From the NCBI GenBank assembly GCA_903882805.1, contig CAIRYK010000052.1, forward strand, positions 1-49,306: DNA of 49,306 nucleotides, given 5' to 3'. How positions within the stretch are numbered: position 1 is the stretch's first letter; every line of letters begins with the position of its first letter. The notes under the pieces are model-generated. The model worked only from the letters and a program-made list of their open reading frames with translations, searched no databases and was not told the DNA's origin. Positions 15,838-22,173 of this stretch are shown piece by piece. Source of the DNA: an uncultured Bacteroidota bacterium (lineage in GTDB: Bacteria > Bacteroidota > Bacteroidia > Chitinophagales > Chitinophagaceae). The position numbers were made by a program, and so were the translations under genes.

Positions 15838-15849
15838 AAGAATATTCTT
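15838..15849. promoter_or_regulatory. Operator palindrome O2 next to the repressor start
   Basis: AAGAATATTCTT is a perfect 12-bp palindrome ending 7 bp before the repressor ATG at 15857. It shares the AGAA and TTCT quarters with O1; the two centres are 26 bp apart. A site here could control the repressor's own expression. Confidence 0.55.
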
Positions 15850-15856
15850 TTTTATT

Positions 15857-16570
15857 ATGAGTAATAGCTTCTACATTAAACAGTTAATTGAAGAATTGGG
15901 CTTAAGCGTTAATGCTTTTGAACAGTCTATCGGGATTGGACCAAGCACGATTGCAAAGGCGATAAGGAATGAAAAGTCAATAAAGGGCGACTCAATCGAT
16001 AAAATTCTTAAGAAATACCCTAACGTAAATCCAATCTGGCTTGAAACTGGTAGAGGCGAAATGTTTTTAGATATGAATGTCAAAGCATCCGCGCCTAAAG
16101 AAATTTTCACGTTTGGCAAAACAGTTCCTACCCGTCTAACTGCTGAAGAGTATGCGCTAGCATATGGCGACTGGTTGGGAGTACCTATGTACAACGCCCC
16201 TATCACAGCATCCTTTGTCGAGACTTACCACGATAACCCTATCTACAAGCCTCAGTATTACTTGCATGATCCAAGGTTCAAAGACTGTGCATTTGGGGCC
16301 ATCATTACCGGAGATAGTATGTATGGGGAAATCAGGCATGGCGATTTCGTAGCCTGTAAAGAAATAATTGATCGTCGGTTCATTGTCTATGGCGATATCT
16401 ACTACATCGTTACCGATGAGCTAGAAACCTGCAAATACATCAATGCAGATCCTGCCAACCCAGACAATTACTTGCTGGTACCGCACAACAAATCTATCAG
16501 CCCATCACCTGTGCCAAAAGAACTAGTAAAGCGCCTCTATAAAGTCCGGGGAGTAGTCCGGGGGTATTAA
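15857..16570 (+). CDS. CI/LexA-like repressor with HTH and S24 peptidase domains
   Basis: A 237-aa protein. The HTH occupies about residues 8-55 (LGLSVNAFEQSIGIGPSTIA), as in Bacteroidota phage repressors, with the conserved WLETGRGEMF just after. The S24 domain has GDSMYGEI (Ser154) and a lysine in ETCKYI (Lys193) as the catalytic pair. Where the self-cleavage Ala-Gly would be expected the protein has ITASF (Ala118-Ser119). It should maintain lysogeny by binding the palindromes at 15807-15849 and turning off the early operon. Confidence 0.9.
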   Translation: MSNSFYIKQLIEELGLSVNAFEQSIGIGPSTIAKAIRNEKSIKGDSIDKILKKYPNVNPIWLETGRGEMFLDMNVKASAPKEIFTFGKTVPTRLTAEEYALAYGDWLGVPMYNAPITASFVETYHDNPIYKPQYYLHDPRFKDCAFGAIITGDSMYGEIRHGDFVACKEIIDRRFIVYGDIYYIVTDELETCKYINADPANPDNYLLVPHNKSISPSPVPKELVKRLYKVRGVVRGY

Positions 16571-16591
16571 TAACGTTGAAATACTTCAAAC

Positions 16592-17158
16592 ATGAAACAT
16601 ACTATTCCAACGCTCTCAATACTATTACTGCTGTATACGATATACCATTATTATATCGACAAAAACACTAAAAATGATTACCCAGCAGTAGCAGTTGAGC
16701 ATTTCGAATCGCCTAAGATAGATTCTGCCAAAATAATTGCAGATGAAAAAAAAAGGCAAATAGACCGGCAACAATTTGAAAATAAACTATCGAAATACAT
16801 ATCGAAAGCTGATGCAGTTGAGAAAATACCGGCACAGACAATTGAAAATGATGGAGTCTTAAAAGCAGCGACTGGGGATGAAGCTCAGGTAGCATATAGA
16901 ATAGCGCTTACTGCAATCCCGCATTTTGCCAGAAATCCCGAAACAATAGATTTTGGCGGTGATGATGCGATTTATAAAGTTGGCAAGAAAAACGGAACGT
17001 ACTATGTAAAAAGCTGGTTTTATTCAAACGACGATAGAGGTCAACGCAGCAAAAATGACTTCATGGTTACAGCAACATACCTGGGCGGAACATTCAACGA
17101 TGCGAATAGTTGGAAACTAAAATCAGTAGTCATAAATGACGTTCCCATATATTTTTAA
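16592..17158 (+). CDS. Membrane-anchored hypothetical protein of the lysogeny region
   Basis: A 188-aa protein with one N-terminal transmembrane segment (TIPTLSILLLLYTIYHYYI), a charged helical stretch and a beta-rich C-terminal domain (DAIYKVGKKNGTYYVKSWF). It begins 21 bp after the repressor and points the same way, so it is probably expressed in the lysogen. A role in superinfection exclusion is plausible by position only. Confidence 0.7.
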   Translation: MKHTIPTLSILLLLYTIYHYYIDKNTKNDYPAVAVEHFESPKIDSAKIIADEKKRQIDRQQFENKLSKYISKADAVEKIPAQTIENDGVLKAATGDEAQVAYRIALTAIPHFARNPETIDFGGDDAIYKVGKKNGTYYVKSWFYSNDDRGQRSKNDFMVTATYLGGTFNDANSWKLKSVVINDVPIYF

Positions 17159-17187
17159 TAACCAATACTCAGCACAATGAAAACCGG

Positions 17188-17514
17188 ATGAATCAAAATA
17201 CTGAACTACACATCACCGACCAGCGCATGTTACAAGTCATGGAGTATTGCATTGCTCACAAGCTTCGCGATACTACCACCATCAAGGGTTGGTGCATGAA
17301 AGTAGGCATTGCACACACCAATATTGACAACGTCAGGAAGGGGCATCAGCAGTTTAGGAAAGATCACATTTTGCAAGCTTGTACCACGTTCGGTATATCA
17401 GCCGACTACATTTACGGGCTTACAGACAAGATGTTTAGAACGGAAGCAACAACAGATCCTATCACAAGAATAAGAGAGGCGCTCAACGAAATAGAGCAAT
17501 TAAATCAACGATAA
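17188..17514 (+). CDS. XRE/Cro-type HTH protein
   Basis: A 108-aa protein. Residues about 20-80 (TTTIKGWCMKVGIAHTNIDN, then FGISADYIYGLTD) match the XRE helix-turn-helix fold as found in Bacteroidota repressors; the tail is helical and may dimerise. It sits between the membrane protein and integrase in the lysogeny transcript and is followed by a terminator at 17611-17666. Confidence 0.75.
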   Translation: MNQNTELHITDQRMLQVMEYCIAHKLRDTTTIKGWCMKVGIAHTNIDNVRKGHQQFRKDHILQACTTFGISADYIYGLTDKMFRTEATTDPITRIREALNEIEQLNQR

Positions 17515-17610
17515 CACCACACCAGTTCAAAATTAATCAACACAACAAATTGACAACCAATCAACTACAGAATTTTGCAGTAATCCAATCCGGATCACTT
17601 AACGAAAATC

Positions 17611-17666
17611 CTGAAACGCGCCATAGTAGCCACTTACAGCCACTATCAAACGTTTCAGGGTTTTTT
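17611..17666 (+). terminator. Intrinsic terminator after the HTH gene
   Basis: CTGAAACG (17611-17618) pairs with CGTTTCAG (17651-17658); an inner ATAGT/ACTAT pair shortens the loop. GG and six T follow. It would end the repressor transcript before integrase. Confidence 0.65.
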
Positions 17667-17677
17667 GTTTTCCACAA

Positions 17678-17751
17678 ATTCTGTGTTATTGTGTGCTATT
17701 CTGTGTTATAAATCTAATTTACACCTACGATTACACCACACTACACCACAC
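17678..17751. repeat. Tandem 10-bp repeats upstream of integrase (candidate arm-type sites/attP region)
   Basis: Three consecutive decamers CTGTGTTATT, GTGTGCTATT, CTGTGTTATA occupy 17681-17710, so ATTCTGTGTTAT recurs exactly 20 bp apart. Next come two identical decamers TACACCACAC at 17732-17741 and 17742-17751, ending 3 bp before the integrase ATG. A 10-bp period puts sites on one face of the helix, as expected for integrase arm binding or for regulation of int. Confidence 0.5.
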
Positions 17752-17754
17752 CGT

Positions 17755-18906
17755 ATGGCAAAGATTCCAACAATCAACCTCGAGTTAGTTAAGAAAACAG
17801 CAAGCAGTATTGAAGGATACATCAAGATAGCTGTTTACGTGCCAAGCACGCACAGACCTAAGTACCAATCAACCGGCTATAAAATCTTAGTTAAGGACTG
17901 GGATAAGGAAAACCAAATAGTTAAGCGAAGCTGCACCGACTTCCAGACAATTAATTATGAGTGCCAAAAACAACGTGACACTATCGAAGCCGTTTTTAAA
18001 GACGCTCTGAAAAAAGACAAGTCATTCACCGAAGCTTACATAGTCGATACACTGAAACCAAAATCAGTGGCTGGATCATTCCTGCAGTTTTACAAGACCT
18101 TCCTTGAACTGCAGGAGAAAAGAAATTCCTCTGGCTACTTCAAGCATTGGGAAATGGAATACCGGAGGCTCGAAAAATTTGCCGGTCCTAATCTCGCCTT
18201 TGAAGATATCACCGTCAATTTTTTAGAGCGTTATGAAAAATCCCTAAAATATGCCCCTACCACAATCAATACTATTATCAAGCGTCTGAATGAAGTGATT
18301 AACCGCGCAATAGAACGCGAACTGATATCACCGAAACAAGTTGCAGGATTCAAACTACCAGGCTACAAACAACCCGAAACAAAATACCTTACGTTAGCCC
18401 AAACCGAAAAGATAGCCAATCTGCTGTACGATGGTAAACTTGACTCACAACCGCTACTCAGGACTACTGCAGCATTCTTTTTGGTTGAATGTTATGGCGG
18501 GATTCGCTTTTCCGACTGGTCAAAATTCGAAGTGGAAAAGCTGATCGAGGAAAGAAATTTCAAAGTCCGGGCAACAAAAAACAACCAGCCCATTTACCTA
18601 AACCTCGACAAATTCAAACGCCTCGATAAAATAATTCAGTACATAGCAGCAAACGATATCAAATGCAACCTAACCGAAAAATCTGCCAACCTTATGCTAA
18701 AGGATCTACAGGTACTTATAGGTATTGATTGGGGATTATCAACCCACGATGGGCGCAGAACCTGTGGAACCCTCTTAGCTGAAATGGGATATAATACCCG
18801 TGCAATCGCCCTGGTACTGGGCATATCTGAGCAAACAGCCAAGACCTACATTCACAACACCAAGCAGGAACTGAAACACGTTATGGAGCGGTTTGGGGGG
18901 CTTTAA
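17755..18906 (+). CDS. int: Tyrosine-type site-specific integrase
   Basis: From the ATG at 17755 the protein has 383 aa. It has an N-terminal arm-binding domain (1-60), a SAM-like core-binding domain (about 105-200) and a catalytic domain with R251 (YGGIRFSDW), H331 and R334 (STHDGRRT), and the nucleophile Y365 (TAKTYIH). The second His/Trp position carries Ile357 (LGIS), a variant. It is the Bacteroidetes phage/ICE type. It would integrate the phage at a host attB and, with a directionality factor, excise it. A longer frame from 17665 runs through the repeats and is not the start. Confidence 0.93.
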   Translation: MAKIPTINLELVKKTASSIEGYIKIAVYVPSTHRPKYQSTGYKILVKDWDKENQIVKRSCTDFQTINYECQKQRDTIEAVFKDALKKDKSFTEAYIVDTLKPKSVAGSFLQFYKTFLELQEKRNSSGYFKHWEMEYRRLEKFAGPNLAFEDITVNFLERYEKSLKYAPTTINTIIKRLNEVINRAIERELISPKQVAGFKLPGYKQPETKYLTLAQTEKIANLLYDGKLDSQPLLRTTAAFFLVECYGGIRFSDWSKFEVEKLIEERNFKVRATKNNQPIYLNLDKFKRLDKIIQYIAANDIKCNLTEKSANLMLKDLQVLIGIDWGLSTHDGRRTCGTLLAEMGYNTRAIALVLGISEQTAKTYIHNTKQELKHVMERFGGL

Positions 18907-18978
18907 ATTAGAGAGAAAATAAATGGAATGTAAATGATATTTTTTATACCTTGGCACCTATTAAAAATCCAACAACGT

Positions 18979-19215
18979 ATGAAAAAAGCAATCTTTATAG
19001 CAGCATCACTATTGCTGTTATCCGTTACTACCTATGCCGGCCGGTGTTCTGGTGGTCGTAATTGCACAGCTTGCAAAAATTGTAGCGCTTGCAAAAACTG
19101 TTCACAGAACGGGGGCAAATGTTCCGTTTGCCACGATTATGATGCTGAAAAAACAGCAAAACCCAAACACAAGAAATCATCTTCTACAAATACTACACGA
19201 AAAAGCCCCAAGTAA
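18979..19215 (+). CDS. Small secreted Cys-rich protein
   Basis: A 78-aa protein from the ATG at 18979: a Sec signal peptide (MKKAIFIAASLLLLSVTTYA), then a Cys-rich core with repeats CTACKNCSACKNCSQNGG and a Lys/Ser-rich tail. Proteins of this kind occur widely in Bacteroidota genomes and mobile elements without known function. The gene ends inside a bidirectional terminator. It is a moron candidate expressed from the prophage. Confidence 0.7.
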   Translation: MKKAIFIAASLLLLSVTTYAGRCSGGRNCTACKNCSACKNCSQNGGKCSVCHDYDAEKTAKPKHKKSSSTNTTRKSPK

Positions 19216-19225
19216 GGGGCTTTTT
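19200..19225. terminator. Bidirectional intrinsic terminator
   Basis: AAAAGCCCC (19201-19209) and GGGGCTTTT (19216-19224) form a stem with a 6-nt loop, with A-run and T-run on the two sides. It separates the rightward Cys-rich gene from the leftward lipoprotein gene and can stop both. Confidence 0.8.
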
Positions 19226-19269
19226 AAATACAAAATATCGTTTTCAGATAACCAACGACACCAACCAAT

Positions 19270-19806
19270 TTATGGTTTAAAATTTTCTCTGCCTTTATAT
19301 TGTTTCATACCCTCTGCATCGGTGTAATAAGATAACTCATAGGTATCTGGATCACCGTCTAATCCACCAGCATACAAACCAATAGTATGTTGGCTTACAT
19401 AGTTTTTATCATTTTTATTCAATATTTGGTGCTTTTGCTGATAATTAACGCCGTACAATTGTTGTGCTTTTTTGCTGTCATAAATAGCAACAGCAATTTT
19501 ATTTGTTCCGTACTTCTTAACTAAATCAGCAACAATAAAACGACAGTACGCTTTATAGTCATCTTTTGCTGGATTGATTTCCTTAATACAAGCATCATAC
19601 CACACTGCCCTATCACCAAATTGCGTTTTGATAACATCATAGGTGATTTCCTTTATTGCTAACGATTCTTTAACTGGAGCAACTGGGGCTGCAGCAGTTA
19701 CACTTTCTGTTTGCGCTGGTGCTACATTTTCATTTCCAACTTTTACCTCACTACTTGAACATCCTGCCATTAAAATCAGAATACCAAAATAAAATACGTT
19801 TCTCAT
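19270..19806 (-). CDS. Lipoprotein, possible lysogenic conversion gene
   Basis: A 178-aa protein with a lipoprotein signal peptide (FYFGILILMAGCSSSEV; lipid Cys at about 16), an Ala/Pro/Val-rich linker and a folded domain with several aromatic and charged residues (GDRAVWYDACIKEINP). No family recognised. It is isolated, leftward, between a bidirectional terminator and a dyad-containing upstream region (19820-19865), so it has its own regulated promoter. Surface lipoproteins on prophages can change host phage resistance; here this is inference. Confidence 0.7.
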   Translation of the reverse strand: MRNVFYFGILILMAGCSSSEVKVGNENVAPAQTESVTAAAPVAPVKESLAIKEITYDVIKTQFGDRAVWYDACIKEINPAKDDYKAYCRFIVADLVKKYGTNKIAVAIYDSKKAQQLYGVNYQQKHQILNKNDKNYVSQHTIGLYAGGLDGDPDTYELSYYTDAEGMKQYKGRENFKP

Positions 19807-19819
19807 AATTCTTTTTTTG

Positions 19820-19865
19820 CAAAATAGTCAAAACATTGAATTTTTTCTTTGTGACGACTATTTTG
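19820..19865 (-). promoter_or_regulatory. 10-bp inverted repeat upstream of the lipoprotein gene
   Basis: CAAAATAGTC (19820-19829) and GACTATTTTG (19856-19865) are exact complements, 26 bp apart, upstream of the leftward ATG at 19806. The 19829-19820 half reads GACTATTTTG on the minus strand, close to a -7 element. It looks like a pair of operator half-sites or a long-loop hairpin. Confidence 0.45.
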
Positions 19866-20010
19866 TTTGATGATTTAGGGCTAATACATGTATAATGAAT
19901 AGCTTTTGTAACACAGGATTTAACCATAAAAGATATATTCCGACTTTCACGGAAGATTAGCTTTCAACTTTTTTCGAGCAGGTAATTTTACAGCATAAAA
20001 TAAATTATTT

Positions 20011-20139
20011 ATGTTTAAGAAATGGATAACTAACTTGCTGCCCAATAATGTGAACGAAGCTATTGGGTATATTTACGCAACCTCGCAATTTATAGAGGCA
20101 ATCGCTGAACTATTAAAATCACTAACAGCACATTTGTAA
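20011..20139 (+). CDS. Small 42-aa ORF, unknown
   Basis: ATG at 20011 to TAA at 20137-20139, 42 aa beginning MFKKWITNLLPNNV and ending LLKSLTAHL. It is amphipathic and mildly hydrophobic. It points toward the tRNA-Met/structured RNA unit and ends 4 bp before the hairpin both could share. Coding status is uncertain; a small peptide with a convergent RNA would fit a type I toxin-like layout, but nothing beyond position supports that. Confidence 0.35.
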   Translation: MFKKWITNLLPNNVNEAIGYIYATSQFIEAIAELLKSLTAHL

Positions 20140-20143
20140 ATAA

Positions 20144-20169
20144 CAAGCCCCGCCATAGTGCGGGGCTTG
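20144..20169 (-). terminator. Strong terminator-like hairpin ending the tRNA/structured RNA unit
   Basis: CAAGCCCCGC (20144-20153) and GCGGGGCTTG (20160-20169) form a perfect 10-bp GC-rich stem with a 6-nt loop. Read leftward it is followed by TTATTT, a weak U-tract; rightward it has none, so it fits best as the end of the leftward transcript that starts at tRNA-Met. Confidence 0.6.
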
Positions 20170-20396
20170 TGCGTCTTACGTACTTCAATCGTAGCGGGGC
20201 ACCAGCAGTTAGGCTCTTTATTGTGCTATATAACCCTAACATTATATAGCGCAATCCTTGCCGTTAACGTGCCCCTTATATGGTTGTCTTAAAATATTCA
20301 GGGAATGGCGGTCCTCAACCAAATTTCAATCGCATTACCTCAAGCATAGATGCACATACTTAAGTTAGGTTAATTCACTCCCTGATTATTGAGTTG
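20170..20396 (-). ncRNA. Candidate structured non-coding RNA downstream of tRNA-Met
   Basis: No protein gene fits here. Read leftward, two extended structures appear. P1 pairs AATAATCAGGGA (20390-20379) with TCCCTGAATATT (20304-20293), 11 of 12 pairs, enclosing a smaller stem made of CTTAAG and CTTGAG. P2 pairs GGGGCAC (20275-20269) with GTGCCCC (20202-20196), then GTTA with TAAC and GGC with GCC, then a 14-bp hairpin (20255-20242 with 20233-20220; one T-G pair). The transcript would start at the tRNA promoter and end at 20144. Family unknown; large ornate RNAs near phage tRNA genes (GOLLD/ROOL type) are a precedent. Confidence 0.5.
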
Positions 20397-20468
20397 TGGC
20401 GGGTATTGGATTCGAACCAATGACCTGAGGCTTATGAGACCTCCGAGCTACCGCTGCTCTAACCCGAT
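20397..20468 (-). tRNA. tRNA-Met(CAT), initiator-like
   Basis: A 72-nt cloverleaf with anticodon CAT in loop CTCATAA. D stem is GAGC/GCTC, giving the A11:T24 purine-pyrimidine pair that marks bacterial initiator tRNAs, and positions 1:72 (A/C) and 2:71 (T/C) do not pair, resembling the initiator's open 1:72 end. The anticodon stem GAGGT/GCCTC has two of the three initiator G:C pairs (third is T:G). T arm ATTGG-TTCGAAT-CCAAT is perfect, discriminator A, CCA not encoded. It has its own upstream promoter. Confidence 0.85.
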
Positions 20469-20472
20469 AGCA

Positions 20473-20500
20473 CAAATGTAGTACTTATTTTAATTTCAAA
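20473..20500 (-). promoter_or_regulatory. Promoter of the tRNA-Met/structured RNA unit
   Basis: Reading leftward, TTTG (20500-20497), a 16-nt AT-rich spacer and TACATTTG (20480-20473), an exact TAnnTTTG -7 element, lie directly before the tRNA 5' end at 20468. The spacer is somewhat short. The expected start site falls at the tRNA 5' end. Confidence 0.6.
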
Positions 20501-20574
20501 AACATTGAAAATAAAAAAGCCGGCCTGAGAACAAGCCAGCCTACTTCTATAAATCCAACAACTTCATAAAACTC

Positions 20575-20997
20575 TTATTTTGGCAACTGCGCTAACTGGA
20601 AGTGCATACCGTCGCGCCTGGTCCAGTTACCGCCCCATTCAAACCCATTTTTTGTAAAACACTCCACAAATTCAGGAGATAACATCGGCTTCATGTTCAA
20701 CCCATTTTCAAAAGCATTCACATCAATTGCAATGCCCCAGCTATGCAGGCTCAACGTAGATAAGCCGCGTTTCTGCCGGATATTAAAACACCCATCAAAG
20801 GTTTTCAATTCGGTTACGCAACCAGTATCAATCAGCGCTTTGAACGCCCTACTTAACGGACTTATAATATCCTTGTTACAATACAGACGTTTAGGGATTA
20901 CGCCGATTTCCAGTTCTGCCGGAACATCCCACATAACCATATTATTGTACTGTTCTGGTTGTCCGTACTTTTTTAAGCAATCACTTGATGTTACCAT
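20575..20997 (-). CDS. Endolysin, M15 (VanY-like) D-Ala-D-Ala peptidase
   Basis: A 140-aa protein. SLHSWGIAIDVN supplies the zinc ligands H85 and D92, and the C-terminal GFEWGGNWTRRDGMHFQL supplies E120 region and H132: the M15 peptidase arrangement of phage endolysins. It cleaves peptidoglycan cross-links or stem peptides at lysis. It is the last gene of the late operon, after the holin/spanin genes, with a 3' end 107 bp from the tRNA promoter. No signal peptide is visible, so release depends on the holin. Confidence 0.9.
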   Translation of the reverse strand: MVTSSDCLKKYGQPEQYNNMVMWDVPAELEIGVIPKRLYCNKDIISPLSRAFKALIDTGCVTELKTFDGCFNIRQKRGLSTLSLHSWGIAIDVNAFENGLNMKPMLSPEFVECFTKNGFEWGGNWTRRDGMHFQLAQLPK

Positions 20998-21104
20998 TTA
21001 TTTTTGTCTTTTGAGTCCATTATTGCAATACATACAAGACCTACCACAACCGTAACCAATACCCCCGCCAACCCCCACAATGCAGCGCATAAGTAATCGT
21101 TCAT
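20991..21104 (-). CDS. Small 37-aa membrane protein in the lysis cassette
   Basis: ATG at 21104, overlapping the upstream stop as TGATG, to TAA at 20991, just inside the endolysin start. The peptide has one transmembrane helix (GLAGVLVTVVVGLVCIAIM) and a basic tail (DSKDKNKW). Its place between the holin-spanin gene and the endolysin, with translational coupling on both sides, makes a holin accessory, antiholin or pinholin a fair guess. Confidence 0.6.
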   Translation of the reverse strand: MNDYLCAALWGLAGVLVTVVVGLVCIAIMDSKDKNKW

Positions 21105-21949
21105 CAGGCTATTTTTATAGGCTTGAAATAATACCTTGCCGCAACCCCAACAACCAACACAGCCAATATACTACCCTCTACAATAGCCCCCTTACGCCAC
21201 TTGCGCATAGTAGCTATAGCCTTTTGTTCGCCCTCAGTTGCCGTTCTACACTGCAATTCAAGCTGCCGCTCTCTTTTCGTATTTGTAGTGTACACAGACT
21301 TATCTCTATACAAAGTATCGTGAATAGCAGTAGATGGAGGGCAGGGAACTGCAACACGTTTCACCACCACCTTCACACCCATCTTAGCCGCCTCATCCAG
21401 AGCAGCTATATAGGCACTATCACAATTAGCATAGATAATTTCGCCTGGTAGTGTATCGCGCTTTCCCGGTAAGTAGGTAAATATTTCTCTCACACTGTCC
21501 CTGTTCGGGTACCACCTAACTATATGCTCTAAGGCCTTCGCCTCATGCTTATCGTGGAAACGCACGAAATGCTTTTCATTCGCGCATCCGCTCAGCAATA
21601 GCGCAGATCCTACCAGCACAAGCAACGCCTTAGCGCTGTCATCAATCCCAGCACGTTTTTGTGCCTTACCAATGAAACTGATCAACAACGACTGACCCAT
21701 ATATCCCAATGTCACAAAGCCCAGGCCGAGGTAATTACCGGCAATATCCAGTTCTTTGATTTCGTGTTTACAATAGATGGCCACAACCACCATAATAAAC
21801 GATATCGACATCGTAGGCCATTCATCCCCGAAATACTTCGTGCGATTGAATTCTTTGCCTTCTTTTTTCAACTGGCTGATCTTTACCAGCGAATGCAGTA
21901 GGATGCCAGCCACGCCCAGAAACAACAGGGCCAAATCTTTGTATTGCAT
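21104..21949 (-). CDS. Holin-unimolecular spanin fusion (proposed)
   Basis: A 281-aa protein. Residues 1-95 have three hydrophobic segments (LALLFLGVAGILLHSLV, SISFIMVVVAIYC, YLGLGFVTLGYMGQSLLISF) like a phage holin. At 108-122 comes a lipoprotein signal with lipobox LLLSGC (Cys122), then a periplasmic-type helical part, and at 254-275 a C-terminal transmembrane helix. Lipobox first and TM last is the known architecture of a unimolecular spanin (as in phage T1 gp11). It lies in the lysis cassette two genes before the endolysin. No ATG exists before the lipobox; a TTG near residue 109 could start a separate protein. Confidence 0.6.
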   Translation of the reverse strand: MQYKDLALLFLGVAGILLHSLVKISQLKKEGKEFNRTKYFGDEWPTMSISFIMVVVAIYCKHEIKELDIAGNYLGLGFVTLGYMGQSLLISFIGKAQKRAGIDDSAKALLVLVGSALLLSGCANEKHFVRFHDKHEAKALEHIVRWYPNRDSVREIFTYLPGKRDTLPGEIIYANCDSAYIAALDEAAKMGVKVVVKRVAVPCPPSTAIHDTLYRDKSVYTTNTKRERQLELQCRTATEGEQKAIATMRKWRKGAIVEGSILAVLVVGVAARYYFKPIKIA

Positions 21950-21951
21950 AG

Positions 21952-22173
21952 CTATTTGGTTTTAAGTGAATTGAATTTTTGATACAGATCGTCTATCTGT
22001 TTGTCATGCAGATCTATTCGGGTTCGGTGCTCAGTGGCCATGATGAGCAGTTCCTTCATGCTCTTGTTTATATTCCGGACGTAGGCCATAATCGCCCCGA
22101 GCACAAAAAGCATTACCGCGCCTATGAAAGTCGCGGTAGCCCCGATAATTACGTTTACTGTCGAGATATCCAT
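21952..22173 (-). CDS. Membrane-anchored coiled-coil protein (XhlA/holin-like)
   Basis: A 73-aa protein with a long N-terminal transmembrane segment (NVIIGATATFIGAVMLFVLG) and a helical, charged C-terminal part (RIDLHDKQIDDLYQKF), resembling XhlA-type phage haemolysin/holin accessory proteins. The start overlaps the upstream stop (TAATG) and the gene is 2 bp from the holin-spanin gene. Confidence 0.65.
   Translation of the reverse strand: MDISTVNVIIGATATFIGAVMLFVLGAIMAYVRNINKSMKELLIMATEHRTRIDLHDKQIDDLYQKFNSLKTK

Noticed and set aside
17665..17754. Longer integrase start at 17665
   Set aside because: The added 30 residues come from the tandem 10-bp repeats and terminator tail; homologous integrases begin at the MAKIPT-like start at 17755.
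20397..20468. tRNA-Met as an attP/attB remnant
   Set aside because: The gene is full length with its own promoter and is more than 1.4 kb from int; no duplicated 3' end was found.
20144..20468. tmRNA
   Set aside because: The tRNA has a complete anticodon arm and no tag reading frame was found.
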